62,131 bases of DNA from Phreatobacter sp. (GCF_030691135.1 NZ_JAUYFA010000058.1:65620-127750), one strand, 5' to 3'. Shown: positions 1 to 9,306, numbered from the stretch's first letter. The notes: generated by a model not told the origin, from the sequence alone. Program-made: numbers and translations.

Positions 1-233
1 CGTCCCGCATCGCCGGCTTCGTGCCGGCAGATGCGCCGGGCCTTCCGCCGCGCGTTCGCCAACAGCACCCGGCTGGGGCACGGCTGCAGCGGTGTCATCA
101 GCCCGGCCACCACCACGAGCGATTCGGCGGTGAACACGTCGTCGCAGGGCATCCTCGCCGCGTTGCCGGACAAGCCGTCGGGCGAAACGCGTGGTGACGG
201 TAGCTGGTAGCGGTTCGCTCGCTGTGGACGCAT
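1..233 (-). CDS. partial hypothetical protein (5' end only)
   Basis: A minus-strand reading frame opens with ATG at 231-233 and stays open to the left edge, giving about 77 residues. I do not recognise the product. Codons from position 152 downward end mostly in G or C, as in genuine genes here, while the first 25 codons look less coding-like, so the true start may be the in-frame ATG at 150-152. A plus-strand frame across positions 1-210 is also open and ends in TAG at 208-210, so the strand is not certain. The ribosome-binding site is weak. Treat as tentative; sequence to the left of the window is needed to decide. Confidence 0.3.
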   Translation of the reverse strand, partial: MRPQRANRYQLPSPRVSPDGLSGNAARMPCDDVFTAESLVVVAGLMTPLQPCPSRVLLANARRKARRICRHEAGDAG

Positions 234-327
234 GAATCCCGGCCGCAGATGGAACCGCCGCGTTTCTGTGCGCAGGTCTTTTCCCCCGGCATCGACGTCC
301 GGCGGGTGCTCAGGCCGCCATCGCGGC

Positions 328-356
328 TTCCCATCGACGGGAAAGCCGTCTATAGG
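328..356 (+). promoter_or_regulatory. candidate carB promoter
   Basis: A TTCCCA hexamer at 328-333 and TATAGG at 351-356 are separated by 17 bases, which suits a housekeeping sigma factor. Transcription from it would start near 363 and give a leader of about 125 bases ahead of carB, containing the hairpin at 402-436. This is inferred from sequence alone and the -35 match is moderate. Confidence 0.35.
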
Positions 357-401
357 GGCCTCTTAATCACGCGACCCGATTTTCAGGGGATGCGGTTGCG
401 G

Positions 402-436
402 GAGGCTGGCTCGATACGAGTCCGGCCTCTTTTTTT
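402..436 (+). terminator. intrinsic terminator in the carB leader (possible attenuator)
   Basis: GAGGCTGG at 402-409 pairs with CCGGCCTC at 422-429 (one G-U pair). The loop holds a second stem, CTCG at 410-413 with CGAG at 417-420. Seven T residues follow at 430-436. This is the classic form of a rho-independent terminator read left to right. It lies only about 50 bases before the carB ATG, so it either ends an upstream plus-strand transcript or attenuates carB. Confidence 0.7.
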
Positions 437-487
437 GAGCCGCGCAGCCCCGAAGATCCAGACGAGCCTTCAAAGGGCCGGAGCCTC

Positions 488-3400
488 ATGCCGAAACGCA
501 CCGACATCTCCTCCATCCTGATCATCGGCGCCGGCCCGATCGTCATCGGCCAGGCTTGCGAGTTCGATTATTCGGGAACTCAGGCGGTGAAGGCGCTGAA
601 GGAGGAGGGCTACCGGATCGTGCTCGTCAACTCCAATCCGGCGACCATCATGACCGACCCGGACATGGCGGATGCGACCTATATCGAGCCGATCACGCCC
701 GATATCGTCGCCAAGATCATCGAAAAGGAGCGCTATGTCGTCCCCGGCGGCTTCGCCCTGCTGCCCACCATGGGCGGCCAGACCGCGCTGAACACGGCGC
801 TGAAGCTCGAGGAGATGGGCGTTCTCGCCAAGTTCGACGTCGAGATGATCGGCGCCAAGGCGGATGCCATCGACAAGGCGGAGAATCGCGAGCGGTTCCG
901 CCAGGCCATGGCCAAGATCGGCCTGCAGACGCCGAAGAGCCATGTCGTCCAGTCGCTCGGAGCGGCCATCGACGTGCTCGACGACATCGGCCTGCCGGCG
1001 ATCATCCGTCCCTCCTTCACCATGGGCGGAACGGGCGGCGGCATCGCCTACAACAAGGCCGAGTTCATCGAGATCGTCGAGCGCGGCCTCGACGCCTCGC
1101 CGACCACCGAGGTTCTGGTGGAAGAGAGCGTTCTCGGCTGGAAGGAATTCGAGATGGAGGTGGTCCGCGACCACGCGGACAACGCCATCATCGTCTGCTC
1201 CATCGAGAACCTCGATCCGATGGGCGTCCATACCGGTGATTCCATCACCATCGCGCCGGCGCTGACGCTGACCGACAAGGAATACCAGATGATGCGCGAC
1301 GCCTCGATCCGCGTCCTGCGCGAGATCGGGGTGGAGACGGGCGGCTCGAACGTGCAGTTCGCCGTCAACCCGGCCGACGGCCGCCTCGTCGTCATCGAGA
1401 TGAACCCGCGCGTGTCGCGGTCCTCGGCACTGGCCTCCAAGGCGACCGGCTTTCCCATCGCCAAGGTCGCGGCGAAGCTCGCCGTCGGCTACACGCTGGA
1501 CGAGGTCAGGAACGACATCACCGGCGGCGCGACACCGGCCTCCTTCGAGCCGACGATCGACTACATCGTCACCAAGGTGCCGCGCTTCGCCTTCGAGAAG
1601 TTCCCCGGCGCCGACCCGGTGCTGACCACGTCGATGAAGTCGGTCGGCGAGGTCATGGCGATCGGCCGCACCTTCCAGGAATCGCTGCAGAAGGCCATGC
1701 GGGGCCTCGAGACGGGCCTCACCGGGCTCGACGAGATCGAGATCGAGGGCCTCGGCAAAGGCGACGACAAGAACGCCATCCGTGCCGCCCTCGGCACCCC
1801 GACGCCCGACCGCCTCCTCAAGGTGGTGCAGGCCATGCGCCTCGGCATCTCCAACGAGGAGATCCATTCCTACTGCCGCATCGACCCCTGGTTCCTCGAA
1901 CAGATTCGCGGCATCGTCGACGTCGAGGCCGAGGTCCGCGCCAAGGGCGTGCCGAAGACCGCGGGCGCGCTGCGTCGGCTCAAGGCCATGGGTTTCTCGG
2001 ACGCGCGCCTCGCCGTGCTCACGCAGAAGACCGAGGCCGAAGTCGCCAAGGCGCGCCGTACCCTGAACGTGCGTCCCGCCTACAAGCGCATCGACACCTG
2101 CGCCGCGGAATTCGCGTCCCCGACCGCCTACATGTACTCGACCTACGAGGCGCCCTTCGCCGGCGCTCTCGCCGACGAATCGCGTCCCACTGACCGCGAG
2201 AAGATCGTCATCCTCGGCGGCGGCCCGAACCGGATCGGGCAGGGCATCGAGTTCGACTACTGCTGCTGCCACGCCTGTTTCGCGCTCTCGGACGCCGGGT
2301 TCGAGACGATCATGATCAACTGCAATCCCGAGACCGTCTCCACCGACTACGACACCTCGGACCGGCTCTATTTCGAGAGTCTGACGGCCGAGGACGTGCT
2401 GGAGATCCTGGAGCGGGAGAAGCAGAACGGCACGCTGAAGGGCGTCATCGTCCAGTTCGGCGGCCAGACCCCGCTGAAGCTCGCCCGCGCGCTCGAGGAG
2501 GCGGACATCCCGATCCTCGGCACCTCGCCCGATGCCATCGACCTCGCCGAGGACCGCGACCGTTTCAAGCGCCTGCTCGACAAGCTCGGCCTCAAGCAGC
2601 CGAAGAACGGCATCGCCTATTCGGTCGAACAGGCCCGCCTGATCGCCGGCGAGCTCGGCTATCCGCTGGTCGTGCGGCCCTCCTATGTGCTCGGCGGCCG
2701 CGCCATGCAGATCATCCGCGAGGAAGGCCAGCTCGGCGACTATCTCCTCGGCACGCTGCCCGAACTGGTGCCGGCCGACGTCAAGGCCCGCTATCCCAAC
2801 GACAAGACCGGCCAGATCAACACCGTCCTCGGCAAGAATCCGCTGCTCTTCGACCGCTACCTGTCCGACGCCATCGAGGTGGACGTCGACTGCCTCGCCG
2901 ACGGCAAGACGAGCTATGTCGCGGGCATCATGGAACATATCGAGGAGGCGGGCATCCATTCCGGCGACAGCGCCTGCTCGTTGCCACCCTATTCGCTGCC
3001 CGATTCCATGCTGGCTGAACTGGAGCGCCAGACCAAGGCGCTGGCCCTCGCCCTCGATGTCGGCGGCCTGATGAACGTCCAGTACGCCATCAAGGACGGC
3101 GACATCTATGTCCTCGAGGTCAATCCGCGCGCATCCCGCACCGTCCCCTTCGTCGCCAAGGTGATCGGCGAGCCGATCGCCAAGATCGCCTCGCGTATCA
3201 TGGCGGGCGAGAGCCTGGCATCCTTCGGACTGAAGCCGAAGGTTCTCGACCATGTCGGCGTCAAGGAGGCGGTGTTCCCCTTCGCCCGGTTCCCCGGCGT
3301 CGACGTCCTGCTCGGGCCGGAAATGCGCTCGACCGGCGAGGTCATGGGTCTCGATACGACCTTCGCCACCGCCTTTGCCAAGAGCCAGCTCGGGGCAGGG

Positions 3401-3817
3401 ACCATCGTTCCCGTCTCCGGCACGGTCTTCGTCTCGGTGCGCGACGACGACAAGCCCCGCATCCTCGAAGCGATCCGGATGCTGCACACGCTCGGCTTCA
3501 AGATCATCGCCACCTCCGGCAACCAGCGTTATCTCGTCGAACAGGGAATCCCCTGCGGCAAGATCAACAAGGTGCTGGAAGGCCGGCCCCATATCGTCGA
3601 CGCGCTGAAGAACCGCGAGGTCCAGCTCGTCTTCAACACGACCGAAGGGGCCCAGGCGCTCTCCGACTCGCGTTCACTGCGCCGCGCGGCCCTCTTGCAG
3701 AAGGTTCCCTATTACACCACTCTCGCAGGGTCGGTGGCTGCCGCACAGGGCATCAAGGCCTATCTCGAGGGAGACCTCGAGGTGCGCGCGCTGCAGAGCT
3801 ATTTCGGCAAGGCCTGA
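488..3817 (+). CDS. carB: carbamoyl-phosphate synthase large subunit
   Basis: This enzyme makes carbamoyl phosphate from bicarbonate, two ATP and ammonia supplied by the small subunit, feeding both arginine and pyrimidine synthesis in the cytoplasm. The product is 1109 residues, a normal full length. It has the duplicated arrangement of the family: an N-terminal ATP-grasp half (about residues 1-400), an oligomerisation segment, a second ATP-grasp half that restarts near residue 565 with the [12 protein letters not shown] motif, and a C-terminal allosteric MGS-like domain (about 950-1109). The ATG follows AAAGGGCCGGAG. Its partner carA lies at 7059-8252 on the same strand rather than directly upstream, a separation common in Alphaproteobacteria. 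A terminator-like hairpin precedes the gene. Confidence 0.98.
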   Translation: MPKRTDISSILIIGAGPIVIGQACEFDYSGTQAVKALKEEGYRIVLVNSNPATIMTDPDMADATYIEPITPDIVAKIIEKERYVVPGGFALLPTMGGQTALNTALKLEEMGVLAKFDVEMIGAKADAIDKAENRERFRQAMAKIGLQTPKSHVVQSLGAAIDVLDDIGLPAIIRPSFTMGGTGGGIAYNKAEFIEIVERGLDASPTTEVLVEESVLGWKEFEMEVVRDHADNAIIVCSIENLDPMGVHTGDSITIAPALTLTDKEYQMMRDASIRVLREIGVETGGSNVQFAVNPADGRLVVIEMNPRVSRSSALASKATGFPIAKVAAKLAVGYTLDEVRNDITGGATPASFEPTIDYIVTKVPRFAFEKFPGADPVLTTSMKSVGEVMAIGRTFQESLQKAMRGLETGLTGLDEIEIEGLGKGDDKNAIRAALGTPTPDRLLKVVQAMRLGISNEEIHSYCRIDPWFLEQIRGIVDVEAEVRAKGVPKTAGALRRLKAMGFSDARLAVLTQKTEAEVAKARRTLNVRPAYKRIDTCAAEFASPTAYMYSTYEAPFAGALADESRPTDREKIVILGGGPNRIGQGIEFDYCCCHACFALSDAGFETIMINCNPETVSTDYDTSDRLYFESLTAEDVLEILEREKQNGTLKGVIVQFGGQTPLKLARALEEADIPILGTSPDAIDLAEDRDRFKRLLDKLGLKQPKNGIAYSVEQARLIAGELGYPLVVRPSYVLGGRAMQIIREEGQLGDYLLGTLPELVPADVKARYPNDKTGQINTVLGKNPLLFDRYLSDAIEVDVDCLADGKTSYVAGIMEHIEEAGIHSGDSACSLPPYSLPDSMLAELERQTKALALALDVGGLMNVQYAIKDGDIYVLEVNPRASRTVPFVAKVIGEPIAKIASRIMAGESLASFGLKPKVLDHVGVKEAVFPFARFPGVDVLLGPEMRSTGEVMGLDTTFATAFAKSQLGAGTIVPVSGTVFVSVRDDDKPRILEAIRMLHTLGFKIIATSGNQRYLVEQGIPCGKINKVLEGRPHIVDALKNREVQLVFNTTEGAQALSDSRSLRRAALLQKVPYYTTLAGSVAAAQGIKAYLEGDLEVRALQSYFGKA

Positions 3818-3856
3818 TCTCCGGCCATTGCCGGAACGCGCCAAGGTTTAACCATG

Positions 3857-3897
3857 AAGGTTCGCGGGGCCGGCGTCCTCGGCTCGCGGACCTTTAT
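3857..3897 (+). terminator. probable carB terminator
   Basis: AAGGTTCGCG at 3857-3866 pairs with CGCGGACCTT at 3885-3894 (one G-U pair) around a GC-rich 18-base loop, and a short T-rich stretch follows. It lies between carB and greA. The T tract is short, so termination strength is uncertain. Confidence 0.45.
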
Positions 3898-3925
3898 TCG
3901 TCATTGAAAGGCAAGGGCGAGCATC

Positions 3926-4399
3926 ATGGAAAAGGTTCCGATGACCGTCGGCGGATTCGCCAATCTCGAAGCCGAGTTGAAGGAGCGCCAGCGTGTCGAG
4001 CGCCCGCGCATCATCGCGGCGATTTCCGAGGCCCGCTCCCATGGCGACCTTTCGGAGAACGCCGAATATCACTCGGCCAAGGAGCAGCAGTCGCTCAACG
4101 AGGGGCGGATCGCCGAGCTTGAGAGCCTGATCGCGCGGGCCGAGGTGATCGACGTCACCAAGCTCTCCGGCGACACCGTCAAGTTCGGCGCGACCGTCAA
4201 GCTGGTCAACGAGGACACCGAGGAAGAGCGCGTCTGGCAGATCGTCGGCGACAGCGAGGCCGATGCCAAGGCTGGCCGCATCTCGATCTCCTCGCCGCTG
4301 GCGCGCGCGCTGATCGGCAAGTCGGCCGGCACGGTCGTCGAGGTGAACACGCCGAAGGGCGCCCAGAGCTACGGGGTCCTGGAAATCCGCTGGGGCTGA
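3926..4399 (+). CDS. greA: transcription elongation factor GreA
   Basis: GreA binds the secondary channel of RNA polymerase and stimulates cleavage of backtracked RNA. The 157-residue product has the family's two parts: an N-terminal antiparallel coiled coil (about residues 1-78) whose tip carries GDLSENAEY with the acidic pair that acts at the polymerase active site, and a C-terminal globular FKBP-like domain (about 80-157) with a [10 protein letters not shown] segment. The length is typical. The start follows a purine-rich GGCAAGGGCGAG site. It is preceded by its own 108-base spacer with a terminator-like hairpin and followed by a strong terminator, so it is probably monocistronic. The carB-greA adjacency recurs in Alphaproteobacteria. 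Confidence 0.96.
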   Translation: MEKVPMTVGGFANLEAELKERQRVERPRIIAAISEARSHGDLSENAEYHSAKEQQSLNEGRIAELESLIARAEVIDVTKLSGDTVKFGATVKLVNEDTEEERVWQIVGDSEADAKAGRISISSPLARALIGKSAGTVVEVNTPKGAQSYGVLEIRWG

Positions 4400-4425
4400 C
4401 GCGCCTGAACCGGTACGGATTGCGG

Positions 4426-4459
4426 AGGCGTCGCCCGGCCGGGCGGCGCCTTTGCTTTG
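4426..4459 (+). terminator. greA terminator
   Basis: AGGCGTCGCCC at 4426-4436 pairs with GGGCGGCGCCT at 4441-4451 around a GGCC loop, followed by TTTGCTTTG. It starts 26 bases after the greA stop codon. Confidence 0.7.
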
Positions 4460-4558
4460 GTGCGCCGAGCCCGGTCGCTGAAACGATCCGGCCGGTCCCT
4501 CGCAGACGGATTGAAACGTCGGGACGCGACTCTCGCGGTCATGGAAGGAGGATCCGCC

Positions 4559-5515
4559 ATGACCCGCCGATGCCACACCCCTGATCACGACCGCCGCGCG
4601 CTGCTGCTCGGCCTCGTCGCCGCGACGCTGGCCCCCGCCGCCCCGGCGCTGGCGCAAGCGCCGGCGCGTCCGGCCCCGGATGCCGCGCTGCAGGCGGCGA
4701 TCGTCAAGTCCAACGCCTATACGGAACTGCTGAACCGCACCCTCCGGGCCGTCGAATCCTGGGATCGCTACCGCAGCTGGGTCAATATCCAGCGCGGACC
4801 GACAGGACGCGAGCGCTACATCACCTATGGGCTCTACAGCCTCTACGATGTGCGCAGCGAGCTCGAGAAGGCCGCCCAGGCGGTGGTCCAGGAACCGGCA
4901 ATGCCGGATCTGGATGACGCCATGCGCCGCTACATCCAGTCCTACGGCGCGCTGGCGCCGTTGATCACCCGCGCCAACGTCTATTACGAGCGCAAGGACT
5001 ACCAGGACGATGGCGCGGCGCTGGGCCGCGAACTGCACCGCGACCTGGTCCCGGCGGCGCAGGCCTTCCTCAAGGACCGCGCCGATGTCGAACTGCACAT
5101 GCGGACCTTCAGGGGCGACATCAACCTGCGCGAGCTCGCCGACATCGAGCGGCGCGAGGGCCGTTCCGCCCGCTGGAACGTCCGCAACGTCATGATCGAG
5201 GCGCGCGGTGTCATGGACCTCATGCCGTCCGACGCCCGTCCCGTGGTCGATCTCGCAGCCTTCGACGCGGCCATCGCCCGCTATTCGGCGGCGCTGCGCG
5301 AGCTCGACAAGCTGAAGGAGACCGATCCGAGCGGCGCCTCGATCCTCGACAGCCAGGCAGGCTCCTGGCTCGGCAGCCTGCGCGAATACCGCCAGAAGCT
5401 GGCCCGCGTGCGTGGCGACGCTCGCCGTGCCGGCGGGCACGAGCGCATGTGGATCGTGAACAACTACAACACGATGGTAAGCGTCGCTCAGACGCGCCTG
5501 CGGTTCGGCCGCTGA
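4559..5515 (+). CDS. DUF3829 (YiiG-like) exported protein
   Basis: The 318-residue product begins with a twin-arginine-like signal sequence (DRRALLLG followed by a hydrophobic run ending ALAQA near residue 33), so it is probably exported. The mature part matches the DUF3829/YiiG pattern as I know it: an alpha-helical, charged protein with NAYTELLN near its start, a SWDRY segment and long amphipathic helices. YiiG-like proteins are usually lipoproteins of unknown function. Here I see no lipobox cysteine. The ATG at 4559 is chosen over an upstream in-frame start at 4457 because GGAGG stands just before it and the signal peptide then sits at the N-terminus. No biochemical role is known. Confidence 0.75.
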   Translation: MTRRCHTPDHDRRALLLGLVAATLAPAAPALAQAPARPAPDAALQAAIVKSNAYTELLNRTLRAVESWDRYRSWVNIQRGPTGRERYITYGLYSLYDVRSELEKAAQAVVQEPAMPDLDDAMRRYIQSYGALAPLITRANVYYERKDYQDDGAALGRELHRDLVPAAQAFLKDRADVELHMRTFRGDINLRELADIERREGRSARWNVRNVMIEARGVMDLMPSDARPVVDLAAFDAAIARYSAALRELDKLKETDPSGASILDSQAGSWLGSLREYRQKLARVRGDARRAGGHERMWIVNNYNTMVSVAQTRLRFGR

Positions 5516-5616
5516 GCGACGGGGGGCGCGCTCACGAAGGCGTGAGGATGCGTGATGGTCCGGCGGCCCGGCCCGCGCGCTAGACTGCCCGACAACCTCA
5601 GAGCGGGAGACTGACC

Positions 5617-5979
5617 ATGCTGAACCGACGCAAGATCCTCGGCGCCGCTGCGACCGCTGGAACCGTCATCCTGTCGGGTGCCGCGGCCGCCCATCACGGC
5701 TGGGGCGGCTTCGACCGTGACAAGATCCTCGACCATTCCGGTGCCGTGGCGCGCTCGACCTACGCCAACCCGCACGGAACGCTCTTCATGCAGAAGGACG
5801 GCCGGGAACTGATCATCGAGCTGGCGCCGACGTCGCGCATGCAGGCCCGTGGGCTCAGTGCCGACGACATCGCTCCGGGCAAGACCTTGCGGGTCTACGC
5901 CTACCAGAACCGCGGCAACCCGGACGTCTATCGGGCCGAATGGGTCGAGGTCGCCGGTCGCCGCGTCGAACTCAGGTAA
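5617..5979 (+). CDS. DUF6152-like small exported protein
   Basis: The 120-residue product has an N-terminal signal peptide of twin-arginine type (NRRKILGAAATAG), with cleavage likely after residue 25, just before HHGWGGFD. That histidine-containing start of the mature protein and the following beta-rich domain (about residues 26-118) match the DUF6152 family, small periplasmic proteins of unknown function. The start follows GCGGGAG. The stop codon overlaps by 8 bases the 3' end of the convergent DUF6644-like membrane protein. In my recollection these two families are often neighbours, which hints at a common role, but the two genes are convergent here and cannot share a transcript. Confidence 0.7.
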   Translation: MLNRRKILGAAATAGTVILSGAAAAHHGWGGFDRDKILDHSGAVARSTYANPHGTLFMQKDGRELIIELAPTSRMQARGLSADDIAPGKTLRVYAYQNRGNPDVYRAEWVEVAGRRVELR

Positions 5980-6442
5980 AGGCGATCCAGCGGCCGAGCC
6001 CGATCGCGGCGAGCCAGAGGGCGAGCGAGGCGATGCCGCTCGCCCGGGCCGCGGGATGTCCGACGAGGGCAGGGAGCCCGACCCGCCGCGCCGCGACCTC
6101 GAAGGCCAGCGCATTGGCGAGGGCGAGGGCGATCACCGCCAGCTTCGCGAGAAAGGTCGGATTGGCGAAATACTCGTCCGGCCGCGCCGAGGCGAGGAGG
6201 ACGCCTGTCAGCACGGCCAGCCCCGTGCCGATCTTCGCGGTGGTGCGCAGCATCGTCAGGGCGGTGACGTCGAGCGACCGCAAGGCGCCCGCCAACCGCA
6301 GGTCGACCAGCGCGATCGGGCCGAAGAGCAAGGCGATGCCGACGACGTGCAGCGCCGAGGCGGCGGCATAGACCGGCGTCGAGAGGGTGACGCCGCTGAT
6401 CCGGCCGAGATCGGCCAACAGCCAGACCAGCGCCTCCACCAT
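5972..6442 (-). CDS. DUF6644-like integral membrane protein
   Basis: The 156-residue protein is almost entirely hydrophobic, with four predicted membrane helices (about residues 22-45, 60-82, 92-112 and 128-152). The pattern resembles the DUF6644/DUF2214 group of small inner-membrane proteins of unknown function, sometimes compared with copper-resistance CopD-type membrane domains. The start codon lies 3 bases after the yqeY stop on the same strand, so the two are probably co-transcribed from the yqeY promoter. It converges with, and overlaps by 8 bases, the DUF6152-like gene. Family assignment is from pattern recognition and is moderately secure; no function can be stated. Confidence 0.6.
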   Translation of the reverse strand: MVEALVWLLADLGRISGVTLSTPVYAAASALHVVGIALLFGPIALVDLRLAGALRSLDVTALTMLRTTAKIGTGLAVLTGVLLASARPDEYFANPTFLAKLAVIALALANALAFEVAARRVGLPALVGHPAARASGIASLALWLAAIGLGRWIAFT

Positions 6443-6445
6443 GCG

Positions 6446-6898
6446 TCAGCCGAGCAACTGCTTGACGAGCGGGCTGGCCTTGCCGAAATCCATCTGCCCG
6501 GCAAAGCGGCTCTTCAACTCGCTCATCACCTTGCCCATGTCCTTCACCCCCGCCGCGCCAGTCTCGGCGATGACGGCGGCAATGGCGGCGCGGGCCTCGT
6601 CCTCGTCCATCTGCTTCGGCAGATAGACCGAGATGATGGCGATCTCGGCGTTTTCCTGGTCGGCCAGCTCCGGCCGACCGCCGTCGCCATACATCTTCGC
6701 GCTCTCCTGGCGCTGCTTCACCATCTTCTGCAGGAGTTGCAGGATCTCGTCGTCCGGGATCGGCCCCTTGCCGGCGCCGCGGGCCTCGATGTCCTTGTCC
6801 TTCAGCGCCGCCTGCATCAGGCGGATGGTGCCGAGGCGCAGCTTCTCGCCGGCCTTCATGGCTTCCTTCAGATCGCTCATGAAACGGTCGCGCAGCAT
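6446..6898 (-). CDS. GatB/YqeY domain-containing protein
   Basis: This is a 150-residue stand-alone YqeY protein, homologous to the tRNA-binding tail domain of the amidotransferase subunit GatB. The function of the free-standing form is not settled, although tRNA binding is expected. An alpha-helical N-terminal part (about 1-90) precedes the compact C-terminal bundle with GKVMSELK and SPLVKQLL. I place the start at ATG 6898, 10 bases after GAGGA, rather than at an in-frame TTG at 6907 that would sit directly on that site. It is divergent from carA, an arrangement seen in many Alphaproteobacteria, with 160 bases between the two starts. Confidence 0.88.
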   Translation of the reverse strand: MLRDRFMSDLKEAMKAGEKLRLGTIRLMQAALKDKDIEARGAGKGPIPDDEILQLLQKMVKQRQESAKMYGDGGRPELADQENAEIAIISVYLPKQMDEDEARAAIAAVIAETGAAGVKDMGKVMSELKSRFAGQMDFGKASPLVKQLLG

Positions 6899-7021
6899 GA
6901 CGGGCAAATCCTCGCTAGGGCAGGCAGGGTTCGGCCGGGCTCACGGGAGAGGCCGTCAGGGGCCGATGGGATCGGAAGCCGGGCGGCAGTGGATTTCGGT
7001 GGGCGACAGCCCGCATTCCTT

Positions 7022-7050
7022 TTGACCGACGCCCAAGTCGTCGCTATGTA
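7022..7050 (+). promoter_or_regulatory. carA promoter
   Basis: TTGACC at 7022-7027 and TATGTA at 7045-7050 are spaced by exactly 17 bases, a strong match to the housekeeping consensus. Transcription would begin near 7056-7059, which coincides with the carA ATG at 7059. If this is the main promoter the message is leaderless or nearly so. Confidence 0.65.
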
Positions 7051-7058
7051 GGCGCCTC

Positions 7059-8252
7059 ATGACAGACAGACAAGACGAATCCGGCTGGACGGATCCCAAG
7101 CCGACGGCCCTGCTCGTGCTCGCAGACGGCACGGTGATCGAAGGTTTCGGCCTTGGAGCGAACGGCATCGCCGATGGCGAAGTCTGCTTCAACACCGCCA
7201 TGACCGGCTACCAGGAGATCCTCACCGATCCCTCCTATGCCGGTCAGATCATCACTTTCACCTTCCCGCATATCGGCAATGTCGGCGCCAATGACGAGGA
7301 TATCGAGACCGTCAACATGGCGGCCGCCTCGGGCGTGCGCGGCGTCGTGCTGAAGGCCGAGATCACCAGCCCGTCGAATTATCGCTCCGTCAGCCATTTC
7401 GACCTCTGGCTGAAGCGCCGGGGCATCGTCGGCCTGTGCGGCGTCGACACCCGCGCGCTCACCGCGCTCATCCGCGAGAACGGCATGCCCAATGCCGTGA
7501 TCGCCCATTCGCCCAGCGGTGAATTCGATGTCGAGGCGCTGAAGCGCCGTGCGGCGGGCCTGCCCTTGATGGACGGGCTCGATCTCGTGCCAGGCGTCAC
7601 CTCGTCGCAGCGCTATCCCTGGTCGGAGACGATCTGGGAATGGGACGAGGGCTACGGCACCGCCGGCGAGCCGCGCTTCCATGTGGTCGCCCTGGATTAC
7701 GGCGTGAAGCGCAACATCCTGCGCCTCCTCGCCAATGCCGGTTGCAAGGTCACGGTGGTGCCGGCCAGCGCCACCGCCGACGAGGTCATGGCGCTGAAGC
7801 CCGACGGCGTCTTCCTGTCGAACGGCCCCGGCGATCCCGCCGCTACCGGCAGATACGCGGTTCCGGTCATCCGGGCAGTGCTCGACCGGCAGATTCCAAC
7901 CTTCGGCATCTGCCTCGGCCACCAGATGCTCGGTCTCGCCGTCGGCGCCCGGACCATGAAGATGCATCAGGGCCATCACGGGGCGAACCACCCGGTGAAG
8001 GATCTGGACACCGGCAAGGTCGAGATCACCTCGATGAACCACGGTTTCGCCGTGGACGAGGCGACGCTGCCCGCCAATGCCCGGCCGACCCATATCAGCC
8101 TGTTCGACGGGTCGAATGCCGGCATCGCGCTGACCGACAAGCCGGCCTTCTCGGTCCAGTATCACCCCGAGGCGAGCCCCGGGCCGATGGACAGCCACTA
8201 TCTGTTCGATCGCTTCGTGGCGATGATGGAAAAGGCCAAGACCTGCGCCTGA
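7059..8252 (+). CDS. carA: carbamoyl-phosphate synthase small subunit
   Basis: This glutamine amidotransferase subunit hydrolyses glutamine and channels ammonia to CarB. The 397-residue protein has the expected two domains: an N-terminal CPSase_sm_chain domain (about 15-160, starting at TALLVLADG) and a class I glutaminase domain (about 200-390). The catalytic cysteine is in GICLGHQM and the His-Glu pair in [10 protein letters not shown]. Length is normal. There is only a weak purine stretch before the ATG, in keeping with the promoter lying directly upstream. A strong terminator follows at 8348. The nearest partner is carB at 488-3817. Confidence 0.97.
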   Translation: MTDRQDESGWTDPKPTALLVLADGTVIEGFGLGANGIADGEVCFNTAMTGYQEILTDPSYAGQIITFTFPHIGNVGANDEDIETVNMAAASGVRGVVLKAEITSPSNYRSVSHFDLWLKRRGIVGLCGVDTRALTALIRENGMPNAVIAHSPSGEFDVEALKRRAAGLPLMDGLDLVPGVTSSQRYPWSETIWEWDEGYGTAGEPRFHVVALDYGVKRNILRLLANAGCKVTVVPASATADEVMALKPDGVFLSNGPGDPAATGRYAVPVIRAVLDRQIPTFGICLGHQMLGLAVGARTMKMHQGHHGANHPVKDLDTGKVEITSMNHGFAVDEATLPANARPTHISLFDGSNAGIALTDKPAFSVQYHPEASPGPMDSHYLFDRFVAMMEKAKTCA

Positions 8253-8347
8253 CAGGGGTCGCCGTCCCGTCGGGTTATCCACGTTATCCACAGGGGCCGG
8301 CGCATCTGCGCCAACCGGTGAATGCTCCAAAGTTGCTGTGAAATACG

Positions 8348-8378
8348 AAGGCCTCGCAGAATGTTGCGAGGCCTTTTT
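8348..8378. terminator. carA terminator, possibly bidirectional
   Basis: AAGGCCTCGCA at 8348-8358 pairs perfectly with TGCGAGGCCTT at 8365-8375 around a 6-base loop, followed by a run of T to 8378. It separates carA from the convergent RlpA-like gene and could also serve transcription coming from the right, although the left-hand A tract is short. Confidence 0.85.
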
Positions 8379-8404
8379 CATGTGGTTTCTGATGGAACGG
8401 TCCG

Positions 8405-8758
8405 TCAGTATCGCGCGACGCGCACCCGGCCGACGCCGCGGTCGATCAGCCCGATCTTGCGGGCGGCGCCGCGCGAGATATCGACGATGCGGCCGCGGAC
8501 GAAGGGGCCGCGGTCGACGATCGTGACGACGACGGAGCGGCCGTTGGACAGGTTGGTCACCTTGATGAGGGTCCCGCAGGGGAGCGAGCGATGGGCCGCC
8601 GTCATCGCCTCGGGATTGTGGCGTCCGCCGCAGGCTGTCCGTCCAGGCAACTGGTACCAGGACGCGAGGCCGACCGCATCCGCGGCGCGGGCCTCGGCCG
8701 CCGAGGCGACAACGAACAATGCGGCGCCGATCGCCGCGAAGCGAAGCGTTGATATCAT
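8405..8758 (-). CDS. RlpA-like double-psi beta-barrel protein
   Basis: The 117-residue product has an N-terminal signal peptide (about 1-26, ending AAEARA), so it should be periplasmic. The rest is a single double-psi beta-barrel of the RlpA type, recognised by the GLASWY start, the CGTLIKVTN strand and the VDRGPFVRGR-DISRGAA segment with the catalytic-type aspartate. RlpA proteins are septal lytic transglycosylases acting on denuded glycan. This copy lacks the C-terminal SPOR domain that recruits RlpA to the septum, so a short wall-binding or lytic protein is the safer description. I prefer the ATG at 8758 over an upstream in-frame TTG. It converges with carA. Confidence 0.82.
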   Translation of the reverse strand: MISTLRFAAIGAALFVVASAAEARAADAVGLASWYQLPGRTACGGRHNPEAMTAAHRSLPCGTLIKVTNLSNGRSVVVTIVDRGPFVRGRIVDISRGAARKIGLIDRGVGRVRVARY

Positions 8759-9306
8759 GATGTGGGGTCTCTGCTCGCGGGAGGCCAACGCGGCCGATCC
8801 CGGGTGGGTTCCAGCGGCTGGGACGAAATCACACCAGACGCCAAGCGATACATGAAACCCTAAAGACGAAATGAGACGAGAATGGGGCTCTCGCCTGTGG
8901 CGAGAGTTCCATGCCCTAACGGCGGTGCGGCGCTACTGCGATATGCTGGTCGTACAACTGCCGTTGACGAAGCTCGTCGTCGCGGTCCGGCAAACGGTAT
9001 TCACGCAGTGTCCGCGAGTGGACCTCATCCTGTTCTCGCGAACCGAGGTTTAGTCTGTCATCGGTCGCGATGGCAACTGCGTGACCGCCGTGTTGGTGTC
9101 GCGCGGGTTGGCGTCACAAGGGTCGGGACGATGTTCGGCGGACCGCCGCGGAAGACCAATGACTAGATGCTCGTCACGCAGAACACAGCTTATGGATGGT
9201 GAAAATCTCTGGTACGCGGACTGCGGGAGGCGCCGAAAGCTGCCGGCGTTGACAGCCGCCCTCCGGCTCGTATGTCCTGCGTCACACCTTCGAGGGCCCA
9301 TTCGTC
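8759..9306. other. 548-base intergenic region, no gene supported
   Basis: This divergent spacer lies between the RlpA-like gene and the metallo-hydrolase. It holds a perfect inverted repeat, CTCTCGCC at 8888-8895 and GGCGAGAG at 8899-8906, without a T tract. Several short frames are open on both strands, but none has convincing codon use plus a ribosome-binding site, and the sequence looks less GC-rich than its surroundings. It may contain promoters for both flanking genes and a decayed gene. I see no tRNA, repeat array or insertion-sequence end. Confidence 0.5.

Noticed and set aside
470-3592. Very long open frame on the minus strand, about 1040 codons
   Set aside because: It lies antisense to carB, and its protein is a repetitive mixture of Asp, Gly, Leu, Arg and Val as expected from the complement of GC-rich codons. 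carB itself is unambiguous.
8888-8906. Terminator near the RlpA-like start
   Set aside because: The inverted repeat has no T tract on either side and lies upstream of the genes on both sides, so termination is not supported.
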